DNA of 64,000 nt from positions 310,001 to 374,000 of the forward strand of contig CALOBW010000030.1 in NCBI GenBank assembly GCA_942491525.1, in the 5' to 3' direction. The notes below the pieces were generated by a model that had not been told where the DNA came from, made no database searches, and was given only the letters and a program-made list of their open reading frames with translations. The translations under genes were made by a program, and so were the position numbers. Of this stretch, positions 25,809-34,399 are shown piece after piece. The DNA is from CAYWBU01 sp942491525. Lineage in GTDB: Bacteria > Desulfobacterota > Desulfomonilia > UBA1062. Positions within the stretch are counted from its first letter, which is position 1. Every line of letters begins with the position of its first letter.

Positions 25809-27222
25809 GCAGACCCATGGCCCACTCGGCGACGGCCTGCGTGCTGACCCTGATGTTGCCCACCACGGCCGCGCCGCCCACACAGCCGCCTTCGCAGGCC
25901 ATGACCTCCAGCAGGTTGCCGGGACACTTACCCCTGGCGTAGGCCTTCAAGATCTTCATCTTCTTGGAATCCAGGCCGTCCATCTGCACCGCATTGACGG
26001 TCGTCAGACTGGCCACGGCTGCGGCCACCCCGCCGGCCACGGCAAAGCCGCGCGCCTCGGCTGATGGCAGAGTGGAGGGTATGAGCCCAGTGCAGGCCTC
26101 AACCTCGATGCCGGCAGCCACCAGCATGGCCCCCAGCTCCTCAAAGGTCAGCACATAACTAATTTCCGGATCAGCCATGCCCTCCTGGCGCTTAGCCACA
26201 CAGGGCCCAATGAAGACCGTCACCGCATCACTCTGTTCGGCTTTCACCAGAGACGCCGTATAGTGCATGGGGCTTGGCGTGGATGAAACGTAATCTTCAA
26301 GCTCGGGCAGATGCTTCCTGACCGCCTGCACATAGGCCGGGCAGCAGGAGGTGGTCAGAAAGGCCTGGCCCTCTGCCATCTTCTCGGCATGCTCGGCCGC
26401 CTCATGTTGGGCGGTCAAATCGGCGCCCAGAGCCACCTCAATCACCGATGAAAATCCCAGCTTAACAAGAGCCTCCATGATCTGCTCCAGTCTGCCCGGA
26501 AACTGACCGGCCACCGAGGGCGCCAGCATGGCCACCACCGGTCTATCCTGCTGCATGCGCTCGAGCACATCGATCATCTGAGAGCGCTCCATAACCGCGC
26601 CGAAGGGGCAGTTGCGCATGCAGCGGCCGCAGCCGATACAGGCCTCGAAGTCGATCTCGGCCTTGCCGCCCGCATTCTTCTTGATGGCGTCCACCGGGCA
26701 GGCCTCCTCACAGGGCACCGGAATGTGGGTGATGACATGATAGGGACAGCTCTTGGCGCACTTGCCGCAGTTGCGGCACTTACCTGAGTCGATGTGGGAA
26801 CGTCCATTGTCGAAGTGAATCGCGCCGAAGGGGCAGTTCTCCATGCAGGAGCGCGCCGTGCAGCCCTGGCAGGCCTCGGTCACCAGGTAGCGGCTGTCGA
26901 CACAGCCCTTGCAGGCGATATCCAGCACGGTCAGAATGTTGCCGCTCGGCTGCTTGCGTTCAAGGGCCGCCTCGGCATAGGTGCTGAGGGGCGTGAAGTC
27001 GTCGACCTCGTCCTCCACTGCGGCGCCCAGGCCGGCCATGCAGCGATAGCGCAGAACAGCGCGGTCCTTGTAGAGGCAGCAGCGGAAACTCTCGCCGTTC
27101 TTGGGGCGCATCTCATAGGGAATGCGCTCGACGCCTGCGACTAGATTGCCCTCCATGTGGGCGCGGGCCAGGCGGATCAGAACTTCACGGCGCAGACGGG
27201 TGGCATTGTTGTGGGTCTGCAT
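25792..27222 (-). CDS. [FeFe]-hydrogenase, group-B-like, with ferredoxin domain
   Basis: 476 residues. A cysteine-rich electron-transfer region (about 100-210) holds several [4Fe-4S] motifs, including CRNCGKCAKSC and CIGCGRCMRNC. The H-cluster domain follows. P1 is TTSCCPAY (Cys293 and Cys294, the first being the proton-shuttle position), P2 is FIGPCVAK (Cys341), and P3 is VMACEGGCVGG (Cys443 and Cys447). All cluster ligands and the proton-transfer Cys are present, so it may be catalytically active in H2 oxidation or evolution. It closes the rex operon, with its start two bases after the preceding ferredoxin stop. HydE/F/G maturases are not in this window. Confidence 0.85.
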   Translation of the reverse strand: MQTHNNATRLRREVLIRLARAHMEGNLVAGVERIPYEMRPKNGESFRCCLYKDRAVLRYRCMAGLGAAVEDEVDDFTPLSTYAEAALERKQPSGNILTVLDIACKGCVDSRYLVTEACQGCTARSCMENCPFGAIHFDNGRSHIDSGKCRNCGKCAKSCPYHVITHIPVPCEEACPVDAIKKNAGGKAEIDFEACIGCGRCMRNCPFGAVMERSQMIDVLERMQQDRPVVAMLAPSVAGQFPGRLEQIMEALVKLGFSSVIEVALGADLTAQHEAAEHAEKMAEGQAFLTTSCCPAYVQAVRKHLPELEDYVSSTPSPMHYTASLVKAEQSDAVTVFIGPCVAKRQEGMADPEISYVLTFEELGAMLVAAGIEVEACTGLIPSTLPSAEARGFAVAGGVAAAVASLTTVNAVQMDGLDSKKMKILKAYARGKCPGNLLEVMACEGGCVGGAAVVGNIRVSTQAVAEWAMGLPKTGS

Positions 27223-27224
27223 GG

Positions 27225-27479
27225 CTACACTTCCGCAATCTCTTCAATCCGCTTGATAACACTGGCCAGGGTAGCCCCGGAGAGCACCTCGCCGTTGATC
27301 TCCACAAAGGGGGCCTTGCCCAGGCCGCCGCCCTTGCAGAGATCCAGGCAGGTGCTGCCGCGCACATCGACAAGTGCGCGCAAAGCTGGTGACAGCTCTT
27401 CGGTCAAATTTTGAAGGTTGGAGGCGCCCATGACGTAGCAGGTTGTGCCCATACAGATTTTTACTTCAATTTTCTTCAT
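27225..27479 (-). CDS. Thioredoxin-fold [2Fe-2S] ferredoxin
   Basis: 84 residues with four cysteines in the NuoE/HydC-type arrangement: CMGTTC near the N-terminus and CLDLC in the middle (GSTCLDLCKGGGLGK). This fold carries one [2Fe-2S] cluster and passes electrons to partner enzymes. It lies between the SpoIIE phosphatase and the group-B-like hydrogenase and probably serves one of the two hydrogenases. It is slightly shorter than NuoE because the N-terminal helical part is missing, as in stand-alone thioredoxin-like ferredoxins. Confidence 0.85.
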   Translation of the reverse strand: MKKIEVKICMGTTCYVMGASNLQNLTEELSPALRALVDVRGSTCLDLCKGGGLGKAPFVEINGEVLSGATLASVIKRIEEIAEV

Positions 27480-27488
27480 CGCTTACCC

Positions 27489-28658
27489 CTAGATATACTG
27501 AATAATTGTCTCTTTCAGGTAACGCTCTTCAAGCGTCGCCATGATGCGTTTGATGATGTTGCGCCTGATCTCCAGATCGAGCGGCAGATTGGGATCCTGA
27601 TGGGCATCATTGATGCGCGTGCCCACCAGAAACTCGATATGGTCGCTGTCCAGCAGCAGATTGGCCAGCTTGCCGGCCGGATCATCCGGAATAGTCCCCT
27701 GCTCCAGATACTGGGCCATGCGCGTCAGCGTGAGGATGCCCTCGGTCACCAAATCGAGCCCCTCCATCTCGGAGAGCGGCGGCAGATCGCCGAAGCCGCT
27801 CAGCACGGTCTGCATGTCGCGGTTAAGCTCGCGGCCCACAATGTTGGCCGTGGTGCCGCCGCAGATCGCCTTGCGCCCTTCAAAGTGGTCCAGCTTGGTG
27901 GCAATCTCACGGTCGCGGCTCTGATCATAGGGCGGACCCGAAAGCACCAAGGTGCGCCGAGGCTTCCTGAAGTAGAAGACCGCGCAGGTGATGTCATCCA
28001 TGGCCCGGCACTGCGGCTCATGGCGCTCGGCCTCATCCACAATGGCCTGGGCCAGCTCGCGCCCCGAGATGTTGCTGTCCTTGGCCACCAGCTGCTCAAC
28101 AAAGCTGGAGCAGCCCTCGACGCGCCAGCCCAACTTCCAGCGGTCGCTGCCCAGGCCGGCCTGGGAGACGCCGTCCGAAAAGACGATCAGGCGGTCCTCG
28201 GGCCGGGTGCAGATCTCGGAGACCTGCAGGGCGCGGTCCTTCCAGCGCGCCGTCATCATGGTGCGGCGGCTGATGTCCACGGCCTTACCGTCGCGGATCA
28301 GGATGTAGTTGGGGTTGCCCTGCTCCACGATGCGGGTCTTGCCGTGGATGATGCAGTCCACGATCGTGAAGGTGGCATAGGATATCTTGCGCACCTGGCA
28401 GATGGGCAGCGAGTCCATGATGACCTCGCTGGCGCCCACAATGTTGCGGTTGGCCGCCGCAAACTTGAGCGCCATGGTGCCGGTCATGTTGGCCAGGATG
28501 TTGGCCTTGACCCCGCTGCCCAGACCGTCCGAAAGCACCGCGATGATGCGGTCCTCGGCCGGAATCTTGCGCGAGAAGAAGGCGTCGCCGCAGATGTTCT
28601 GGGAGTGCTTGTGACGCTGGGCGCAGTCAACCTCGACGAAGAGCGAACTGGTCAGCAT
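27489..28658 (-). CDS. SpoIIE-type PP2C serine/threonine phosphatase
   Basis: 389 residues. The PP2C core is visible at the N-terminus (DAFFSRKI, IAVLSDGLGSGVKAN), with metal-binding Asp residues, and again at VFSDGVSQAGLG and DDITCAVFYF. The C-terminal 130 residues form a second helical domain with no recognised motif. SpoIIE-type phosphatases normally dephosphorylate anti-sigma antagonists or similar regulators. The start overlaps the stop of the sensory hydrogenase by one base, so the pair is likely a signal-to-output unit. No STAS or anti-sigma kinase gene is present in the window. Confidence 0.85.
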   Translation of the reverse strand: MLTSSLFVEVDCAQRHKHSQNICGDAFFSRKIPAEDRIIAVLSDGLGSGVKANILANMTGTMALKFAAANRNIVGASEVIMDSLPICQVRKISYATFTIVDCIIHGKTRIVEQGNPNYILIRDGKAVDISRRTMMTARWKDRALQVSEICTRPEDRLIVFSDGVSQAGLGSDRWKLGWRVEGCSSFVEQLVAKDSNISGRELAQAIVDEAERHEPQCRAMDDITCAVFYFRKPRRTLVLSGPPYDQSRDREIATKLDHFEGRKAICGGTTANIVGRELNRDMQTVLSGFGDLPPLSEMEGLDLVTEGILTLTRMAQYLEQGTIPDDPAGKLANLLLDSDHIEFLVGTRINDAHQDPNLPLDLEIRRNIIKRIMATLEERYLKETIIQYI

Positions 28659-30352
28659 CAGTCATCCTCCGGCGTAAAGTCCTCCGGCCCGTAATCATGG
28701 GCGATGGAGCTTAAGAGGATTTCGGTATCAGCCATGTGCTCGCCCAGGCGGCAGGCGATCTCCTGCACGGTGACCATATTTTTCTGAATCACCTGGGCGG
28801 CGCGCCGCGCGATCTGCTCGCGCTTCATCTCGCTCTGGGTCACATCCTGCACGATCACGCCGATGGTCTGATGGTGCTCGATACTGAAGATGGTGACGTT
28901 GAGCAGGCGCTCATCCAGGGGCAGACGCTCGCGGCTGATGTCCAGGCCGGTGCGCACGGCCGCCTCCAGGATGTCCGGGAAGGGCAGGATCTTGGTCAGC
29001 ACCGCGCCAGCCATGCCGGGCAGCACGTCAAAGGCCAGCTGCTCGCCGAACATCTCGGCAAAGGGTTTGTTGCACTCGATGACCCGCAAGTTCTTGTCGG
29101 CAATCACCACGCCGGACGGGATGCAGCGCAGCAAGGCATTGGCCTTTTTCTGGGCCTGATTGCGCATGTAGGAGACGCACATGGCCGGCTCGGCGTTGCC
29201 CAGCAGCAAGGCGCGCGCAAAGTGGCGGCAACTGTCGTAGCCGCAGCCGCCGCAGTTCATCTCATCATGGACACTCTCCTTACCGACCCGGCGCAGAGCC
29301 TCCTTGATTTCGCGCTCACTGATCTCACGCGGCTCCTCCACCAGCAGGGGCAGCTCATCAACCAAAGAGATGGACGCTTTGGAAGACACCTGCTCGGGCC
29401 ACTCGGTGCGCCGGCGCACCTCAAGAATTGAACTGAAGGTGCTGCAGCTCATGGATGGACCCTGAACACAGCCGCCGCTGCAGGCCAGACACTCTATGAA
29501 AACAGGTACCTGAACATCGGCGGGGCTGAAATTCTTGAGCGCCTGCTCCATCTGGGGCAGACCCGAGACGCTCAGCAGTTCAACCCTCCGGTCGAGGCCG
29601 TGGGCCCGGATGGTCTCATTCATGCCGCCCTCGATCGGATAGATGGCGCCTTCACGGGCAGTCCTGGGATAGAAGCCCTTGCTGCCAATCAGGCCGGCCG
29701 GCTCAATTGAGCTCTCACGCCACCAGCGTTTGAGGTCATCAAAGGTCAGGGCCACATCGATCTCCTGACGTTCGGCTTCCAGCTTCTTGGCCACGCAGGG
29801 CCCGATGAAGACCACGCGCACGTCGGCCTCATGCTTGAGCAGGCGGGCATGGGCCAGCAGCGGCGAGGCCATGGGTGTGACACAGTCGGCCAGCTCCGGC
29901 AGGAAGCGGCCGATATAGGTCACGGCGGCCGGACAGGCGCTGGAGATCAGAACGCCGCGCTGCATTGTGTTAAGCGTTTCGGCCAGACTGGCGGAGACGG
30001 CTTCGGCGCCCAGGGCGGTCTCACTGACCCGGGCAAACCCCAGGCTCTGCAGACCGGCCACCATCTGCTCGATGCTCAGTTCGGGCCAGGCGCTGACCCA
30101 GCTGGGGGCCAGAGAGACAACCACCGGACGCGCCTCATCCAGCATGCGTTTGACGCGCTTGATGTCGTCGCGCACCTTCTTGGCCTTGGCCGGACAGACG
30201 CTGACGCAACTGCCGCAGGCCACACAGAGCTCGGGAATTACAGCGGCATGCCCGTCATGCACGCGGATGGCCTTGACCGGGCACTGACGCACGCACTTGT
30301 AACAGTCCTGGCACTCGGCTTCGGCGGTAAATACGGGATACTGAACATTCAT
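28658..30352 (-). CDS. Sensory [FeFe]-hydrogenase (group C/HydS-like) with PAS domain
   Basis: 564 residues. Two [4Fe-4S] motifs (about 14-54: CQDCYKCVRQC, CVACGSCVSVC) lead into an H-cluster domain: P1 SSACPAA with Cys140, P2 FIGPCVAK with Cys186, P3 CSGGCVQG with Cys291 and Cys295. The residue before Cys140 is Ala, not the proton-shuttling Cys of catalytic enzymes. This change is known from sensory [FeFe]-hydrogenases. An additional Fe-S motif (CGGCGYDSC, 367-375) and a PAS domain (about 405-510) follow, then a helical tail. It probably senses H2 or redox state and signals through the PAS/helical end to the adjacent phosphatase. Confidence 0.85.
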   Translation of the reverse strand: MNVQYPVFTAEAECQDCYKCVRQCPVKAIRVHDGHAAVIPELCVACGSCVSVCPAKAKKVRDDIKRVKRMLDEARPVVVSLAPSWVSAWPELSIEQMVAGLQSLGFARVSETALGAEAVSASLAETLNTMQRGVLISSACPAAVTYIGRFLPELADCVTPMASPLLAHARLLKHEADVRVVFIGPCVAKKLEAERQEIDVALTFDDLKRWWRESSIEPAGLIGSKGFYPRTAREGAIYPIEGGMNETIRAHGLDRRVELLSVSGLPQMEQALKNFSPADVQVPVFIECLACSGGCVQGPSMSCSTFSSILEVRRRTEWPEQVSSKASISLVDELPLLVEEPREISEREIKEALRRVGKESVHDEMNCGGCGYDSCRHFARALLLGNAEPAMCVSYMRNQAQKKANALLRCIPSGVVIADKNLRVIECNKPFAEMFGEQLAFDVLPGMAGAVLTKILPFPDILEAAVRTGLDISRERLPLDERLLNVTIFSIEHHQTIGVIVQDVTQSEMKREQIARRAAQVIQKNMVTVQEIACRLGEHMADTEILLSSIAHDYGPEDFTPEDD

Positions 30353-30360
30353 ACTGACTC

Positions 30361-30585
30361 CTAATAACCGCTCAGCAGATCGATGAGGGTGCCCTCATCG
30401 ATGCCGGAGAAAAGCTTGCCGTCGATGCGGATGTTGGGGCCGCTGCAGCACTCGCCTTCGCAGCGGCAGCCGCGCAGCTCGATCTCAAGCTGATGCGCCT
30501 GCTGATACTGCTCGATAACTTCCAGATTGCGCTGATTGCCGCGGGCAAAGCAGGAGCTGCCCATGCAGATGGAGATCTTCTTCAT
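30361..30585 (-). CDS. Small [2Fe-2S] thioredoxin-like ferredoxin
   Basis: 74 residues with four or more cysteines: CMGSSC at the N-terminus and the dense CRCEGECC in the middle. The rest (PNIRIDGKLFSGI) is the usual end of the thioredoxin-like ferredoxin fold. It likely carries one [2Fe-2S] cluster and feeds or reads the sensory hydrogenase encoded 8 bases downstream. Its ATG overlaps the rex stop by 4 bases, which couples the two genes. Confidence 0.85.
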   Translation of the reverse strand: MKKISICMGSSCFARGNQRNLEVIEQYQQAHQLEIELRGCRCEGECCSGPNIRIDGKLFSGIDEGTLIDLLSGY

Positions 30586-31232
30586 TTGCCGCGCTCCAGC
30601 TGATGCTTGATCTTGACCGAGAGTTCGGCCAGGCCCGAAGCCAGATCTTCGCGGCGCACGATCACCCCGCGGGGCACCTGCAGCTTGACCGGGGTAAAGT
30701 TCCAGATGCCCAGCACACCGTTGCCCACCAGAGTGTCGCAGACATCCTGCGCCACGGGCGAGGGCACGGTCAGCACGGCCAGATGCACGTGCAGGCGTTC
30801 GGCCAGATTGGGCAGTTTAGTCAGGTCAAAAACCGGCACACCGTGCAGCTCGGATCCGATCAGGTCCGGGTTGGTGTCAAAGGCGGCCACAATTCTGAGG
30901 CCGAACTCGCGGAAACCGGCATAGCCCAGCAGAGCCTGCCCCAGATTGCCGGCGCCCACCAGAAAGGCATCCGTGAAGTTGTTCCAGCCCAGATAGTCTT
31001 CGATGGCGCTGATCAGGTCCTCGACCGCATAACCGACCCCGGTCTTGCCCACGGCCTGCGTGATCTCCAGATCCTTCTTGACCACAATCTGCTGCAGCTC
31101 AAGTTCACGGGCCAGCCAGGAGGACGAGACCACATCCTGACCCGAATCCTTCAACCCCTGCAGGGCCCTCAGATAGAGCGGCAGCCTTCTGATGGATGGC
31201 AGTTTGGCGACTTGACGTTCATAGTTTGACAT
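30582..31232 (-). CDS. rex: Redox-sensing repressor Rex
   Basis: 216 residues, standard Rex length. The N-terminal winged helix (RLPLYLRALQGLKDSGQDVV, SSWLARELELQQIVVKKDLE) is followed by a Rossmann domain with GAGNLGQALLGY for NAD(H). Rex dimers leave DNA when NADH/NAD+ rises, de-repressing fermentation and hydrogenase genes. As first gene of the operon it probably autoregulates the whole hydrogenase unit. The candidate operators just upstream (31248 and 31303) do not match the common TTGTGAA-type Rex box. Confidence 0.95.
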   Translation of the reverse strand: MSNYERQVAKLPSIRRLPLYLRALQGLKDSGQDVVSSSWLARELELQQIVVKKDLEITQAVGKTGVGYAVEDLISAIEDYLGWNNFTDAFLVGAGNLGQALLGYAGFREFGLRIVAAFDTNPDLIGSELHGVPVFDLTKLPNLAERLHVHLAVLTVPSPVAQDVCDTLVGNGVLGIWNFTPVKLQVPRGVIVRREDLASGLAELSVKIKHQLERGK

Positions 31233-31247
31233 ATTTGCCCCCGATGT

Positions 31248-31265
31248 TAGATATGAAATTATCTA
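31248..31265. promoter_or_regulatory. Candidate operator 1 of the rex operon
   Basis: Perfect inverted repeat TAGATA-N6-TATCTA, 16 bases before the rex ATG. An identical repeat lies 55 bases further upstream. The 18-base size fits a Rex dimer, but the half-site is unusual for Rex. Confidence 0.5.
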
Positions 31266-31302
31266 TCCTCTATATTCATGTCGGAAGCAGGTCAAGAAGC
31301 TT

Positions 31303-31320
31303 TAGATATTTTTTTATCTA
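31303..31320. promoter_or_regulatory. Candidate operator 2 of the rex operon
   Basis: Second perfect TAGATA-N6-TATCTA repeat; the six-base spacer is all T. It lies between rex and the divergent solute-binding-protein gene, 47 bases from the latter's ATG, so it could affect both. Confidence 0.5.
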
Positions 31321-31366
31321 TCACTAGCGGCTTGCGACCGGCCGCCAGGCGGTTATCATTTGTGCA

Positions 31367-32152
31367 ATGAAGATACACAGCCTACTTATCCTGATCCTGC
31401 TTGCCACCCCGGCCTTGGCGGCCCAGGACGTGATCATCTATGCCGATGACGAATACGCGCCCTACTCCTACCGCGACGGCAAAGAGGGCGCCGGCATCTA
31501 TGCTGAGATCATCACCCGCGCCACCAACCGCATGGTGGACTACAACGTCACCATCATGCCCCTGCCCTGGAAACGCGGGCTGGCCCAACTGGAAACCGGC
31601 AAGGGCTTCGCAATCTTCCCCCCGTACAAACTGCCCAAGCTGAGGCCATATATGGATTACTCAGCGCCAATCCTGGAGGAGACGGTCGTGGTATTCATGC
31701 GCGATGAGATCCTGATCAAGAAGGAGCGCCAGGAGTGGCCCGATGACTTCCTGGGCCTGCGTGTGGGCCAGAACCTGGGATTCAGGCTGGGCGGAGAAAA
31801 ATTCTGGCAGGCGGTTGAAAATGGCGAGATCTTTCTGGAGGAGGCGCGCAGCACCCAGGTCAACCTGCTGAAGCTCGGTCTGGGCCGCATCGACTGCTAC
31901 ATCAACGACCGCACCGCCATCCTCATGGAGCTAAACCGCCTCAAGAAACGCGGTGACTACGACGAGGGCGGCACCCACGCCAAACTGGTCGAAGGCCCGG
32001 TGGTCAACTCGGAATGGGGCCACCTGGGCATCACCAACCGCGGCAACTTCCCCTACAAAAATGACTTCATCGAGCGGTTCAACGCCGAGATCAAGAAGAT
32101 GCAGGACTCGGGCGAAATTCAAAAGATCATCAACAGCTACATCGGCCAGTAA
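31367..32152 (+). CDS. Periplasmic solute-binding protein (SBP family 3)
   Basis: 261 residues. A signal peptide (KIHSLLILILLATPALA) precedes a family 3 binding fold: VIIYADDEYAPYSYRDGKEG is the N-terminal ligand lobe, and LGLRVGQNLGFRLGG and LGLGRIDCYINDRTA are later signature parts. Members bind amino acids or small acids, either for ABC uptake or as stand-alone sensors. No permease or ATPase gene is adjacent, so it may be an orphan receptor. It is divergent from rex, with the two TAGATA repeats between them. Confidence 0.85.
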   Translation: MKIHSLLILILLATPALAAQDVIIYADDEYAPYSYRDGKEGAGIYAEIITRATNRMVDYNVTIMPLPWKRGLAQLETGKGFAIFPPYKLPKLRPYMDYSAPILEETVVVFMRDEILIKKERQEWPDDFLGLRVGQNLGFRLGGEKFWQAVENGEIFLEEARSTQVNLLKLGLGRIDCYINDRTAILMELNRLKKRGDYDEGGTHAKLVEGPVVNSEWGHLGITNRGNFPYKNDFIERFNAEIKKMQDSGEIQKIINSYIGQ

Positions 32153-32216
32153 TCTCTATCCACCCGGGCCCGAACTCTGCTATAAAATCACCAGCAACCA
32201 AACCGAGGAGAACCCA

Positions 32217-33536
32217 ATGAAAAGATTTGTCACGAGCATTTTTATGATCTTCTGCCTAAGCAGCAGTCTCTACGCCTGGGACCTGCACACCCTGATCGCC
32301 TATCCGATCATCTCTTCCATGCCGCAGGTCGCTGAACTTGATGAAATCAAGGTCACCAGCTTCAAAGATTTTCTGCTGAGCGTCGAAGATCAGCTGCCCG
32401 AGGCTCTGGCCGAACAGGAGGAGTGGTCGCGGCAGAACCTGGATTTCTACGCCCCCCTGCCCGAGCATCTCAAGTTTGAGGCCACCGGCAACCCGAACGA
32501 CATCACCAGACGCTTCCTGCAGGCCATCCGGGTCAACCCCAACATGCCGCTCAAACCCTACCTGCAGCTGCTGCCCGGCCAGCAGCCGGCGCGGGCTACA
32601 CTCGACCCCAAAACTTTAAGCATCTTCAAGGATCTCTACTGGCTGGAGAATGTCACCTTTGTAGCCCTTAACGAGGGCGAGATGATCAGCCCGCTCTCAG
32701 TTGTCGTCAGCGCCAATGACGAGCCCGACCTGGGGCTGGACATCGGCCTCTTCACCGACAGCGGCAGCGACTTCGGCCAGGGTTACGGCTTCGGCGTCCA
32801 GGCCTTCGGCAACCCCAATCTGGAATACGGCAGCCAGGCGCCCTTCCACATGGGTTTCTACCATGAAGCCGCCATCATCTTTGCCGCCGCGCCCTTCCTC
32901 AAGGAGAGCTACCCCGAATACCGCATCCACCAGTACAAAACTTTAGCCAAGCTGGCCTTTGAAAACGGCCAGGACTACTGGGGCTGGCGCTTCATGGGCT
33001 GGGGCCTGCACTACCTGGCCGACCTGAGCCAGCCCTACCACGCCGTGGCTCTGCCCGGGGTCAGCGGCAGCCGCATGATCTCGATCAACCTGCTGGACAT
33101 GATGGGCGCCTCAAAACCGCTCAATAACGCCGTACAGCTGGTCTCCAACCGCCACACCGTCATCGAGAAGTACGAGCGCGTCATTCTGGAGCAGGCCTAC
33201 ATGAGCGGCAATGATGATTTCAGCCAGTTTGAACTGCTCAGGCAGGAACGCGATCTTCCGCTCTACAGCGACGACATGCCGCGCGATGTGATCGCCAAGA
33301 ACGCCAGCCAAAAGGCCCGCAAGCTCAACCGCAGCATGAAGCGCAACATGCCCAAGGTGATGGTCTCGGACCCCTCAGTCGAGGTGACCGAACTGGATGA
33401 GCTGGAGCAGATCGTAGAGCTGGTCGCGGCCAAACGCGGCGCCAAAGCCTCCCAGGAGATGAACCAGATGCTGGGCGAACTGCTGGAGCCCTTTGCCGTC
33501 TGCGGCCGCAGCTACATTCTTGATATTATCGAATAA
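32217..33536 (+). CDS. Exported phospholipase C / S1-P1 nuclease-like protein
   Basis: 439 residues from ATG 32217, with GAGGAG upstream; a longer frame to 31953 overlaps the previous gene and is rejected. Signal peptide cleavage after SSLYA would leave Trp as the first mature residue, followed by DLHTLIA. That is the zinc-ligand start of the zinc-dependent phospholipase C/S1-P1 fold. Further ligand-like residues lie in FYHEAAIIF and in GLHYLADLSQPYHAVAL (H-x3-D-x5-H). It should be a secreted or periplasmic zinc phosphodiesterase; the substrate (lipid or nucleic acid) is open. The end overlaps the HExxH gene by 11 bases. Confidence 0.7.
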   Translation: MKRFVTSIFMIFCLSSSLYAWDLHTLIAYPIISSMPQVAELDEIKVTSFKDFLLSVEDQLPEALAEQEEWSRQNLDFYAPLPEHLKFEATGNPNDITRRFLQAIRVNPNMPLKPYLQLLPGQQPARATLDPKTLSIFKDLYWLENVTFVALNEGEMISPLSVVVSANDEPDLGLDIGLFTDSGSDFGQGYGFGVQAFGNPNLEYGSQAPFHMGFYHEAAIIFAAAPFLKESYPEYRIHQYKTLAKLAFENGQDYWGWRFMGWGLHYLADLSQPYHAVALPGVSGSRMISINLLDMMGASKPLNNAVQLVSNRHTVIEKYERVILEQAYMSGNDDFSQFELLRQERDLPLYSDDMPRDVIAKNASQKARKLNRSMKRNMPKVMVSDPSVEVTELDELEQIVELVAAKRGAKASQEMNQMLGELLEPFAVCGRSYILDIIE

Positions 33537-34200
33537 CAGCATTTACGGGGGAGGTCTTTAAGCCTCCCCCCTGAAACTCCTGCTCCAGCGTGAGCACGGC
33601 GCTGACGATCTCATCATGCTTACCGGGCGGAACCACATCCGGGTAGAGTTCGCGCATGCAGTAGCGCACATCCTCGCAACAGCGCACCTTGTCCAGCCGC
33701 CGCCTGATGCCCAGAACACTGTACAGATTCTGTCTGAAGGTTGTGAAATACCAGATGCTGACCACCAGGCTCAACAGCCCCATCTTCTCAATCATGAAGC
33801 GGTTGGCCTCCGTCTCATTGCCGTCAAGGTTGAGCGGATAGGTGAACTCCTGCTGCAGATGCCGATACTCATGCCAGAGGGCCGAATAGAGCAGGAACTC
33901 GGCCAGCTCGGGCCAGCGCTTATGGATCACGTGCAGGTTGCGCACAAAACGGCTGGGAATGATCAGAATGCGGGTGGCCGGCTCATTGCCGTATTTGAGG
34001 AAGTACTTGACCCGCGTGCGGATATAGATACCGACCTGGTCAGAGCGGATATACATGACCGACGGGAAGCCGTACTGCCGGGCGCAGCTCATAATCAGGT
34101 TCCGGAACTCACGGCGCGTCCGCGGCGGCGTGCCGTTGTGCGGAATCACCCTGGGGTCCAGAATCTCACCCCTGTATGTCAGCCAGTCGCTACTCATCAT
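33526..34200 (-). CDS. Putative zinc metallopeptidase-like protein (HEYRH)
   Basis: 224 residues from ATG 34200, which has GGAG seven bases upstream; a GTG at 34230 is the alternative. The centre reads ALWHEYRHLQQEFTYP, then DGNETEANRFM. This HExxH plus downstream Glu/Ala pattern is what a gluzincin-type site looks like. A hydrophobic helix (LLSLVVSIWYFTTF) follows. I do not recognise the family. A 34-base piece of this gene (34081-34114) is nearly repeated at 38907-38940. No partner is evident, and activity is unproven. Confidence 0.55.
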   Translation of the reverse strand: MMSSDWLTYRGEILDPRVIPHNGTPPRTRREFRNLIMSCARQYGFPSVMYIRSDQVGIYIRTRVKYFLKYGNEPATRILIIPSRFVRNLHVIHKRWPELAEFLLYSALWHEYRHLQQEFTYPLNLDGNETEANRFMIEKMGLLSLVVSIWYFTTFRQNLYSVLGIRRRLDKVRCCEDVRYCMRELYPDVVPPGKHDEIVSAVLTLEQEFQGGGLKTSPVNAVIR

Positions 34201-34332
34201 CCAGCGCTCCAGAATCATATAGTTCGTCACAAGCGGCTTTTTGACAAGGGCACCAGGCGATGATTCTGCTAATTGACCTTGATGACTAGCAATTTTTAAC
34301 GGCCCGCTGGGGGTTCCGTCATAATCCGATAC

Positions 34333-34368
34333 AAAAAAGCCCTGTTCAATCGCAGATTGAACAGGGCT
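34333..34368 (-). terminator. Terminator of the padR-hypB-hypA operon
   Basis: A perfect 13-bp stem (AGCCCTGTTCAAT / ATTGAACAGGGCT, 5-base loop) is followed on the minus strand by six T residues. It lies 31 bases after the hypA stop. Confidence 0.93.
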
Positions 34369-34399
34369 GGTAATTTTCTCTGCCGGCGGGGCAGCTAAC

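Noticed and set aside
27411..28694. A 427-codon open frame on the plus strand
   Set aside because: Antisense to the SpoIIE phosphatase gene; composition is that of a shadow frame.
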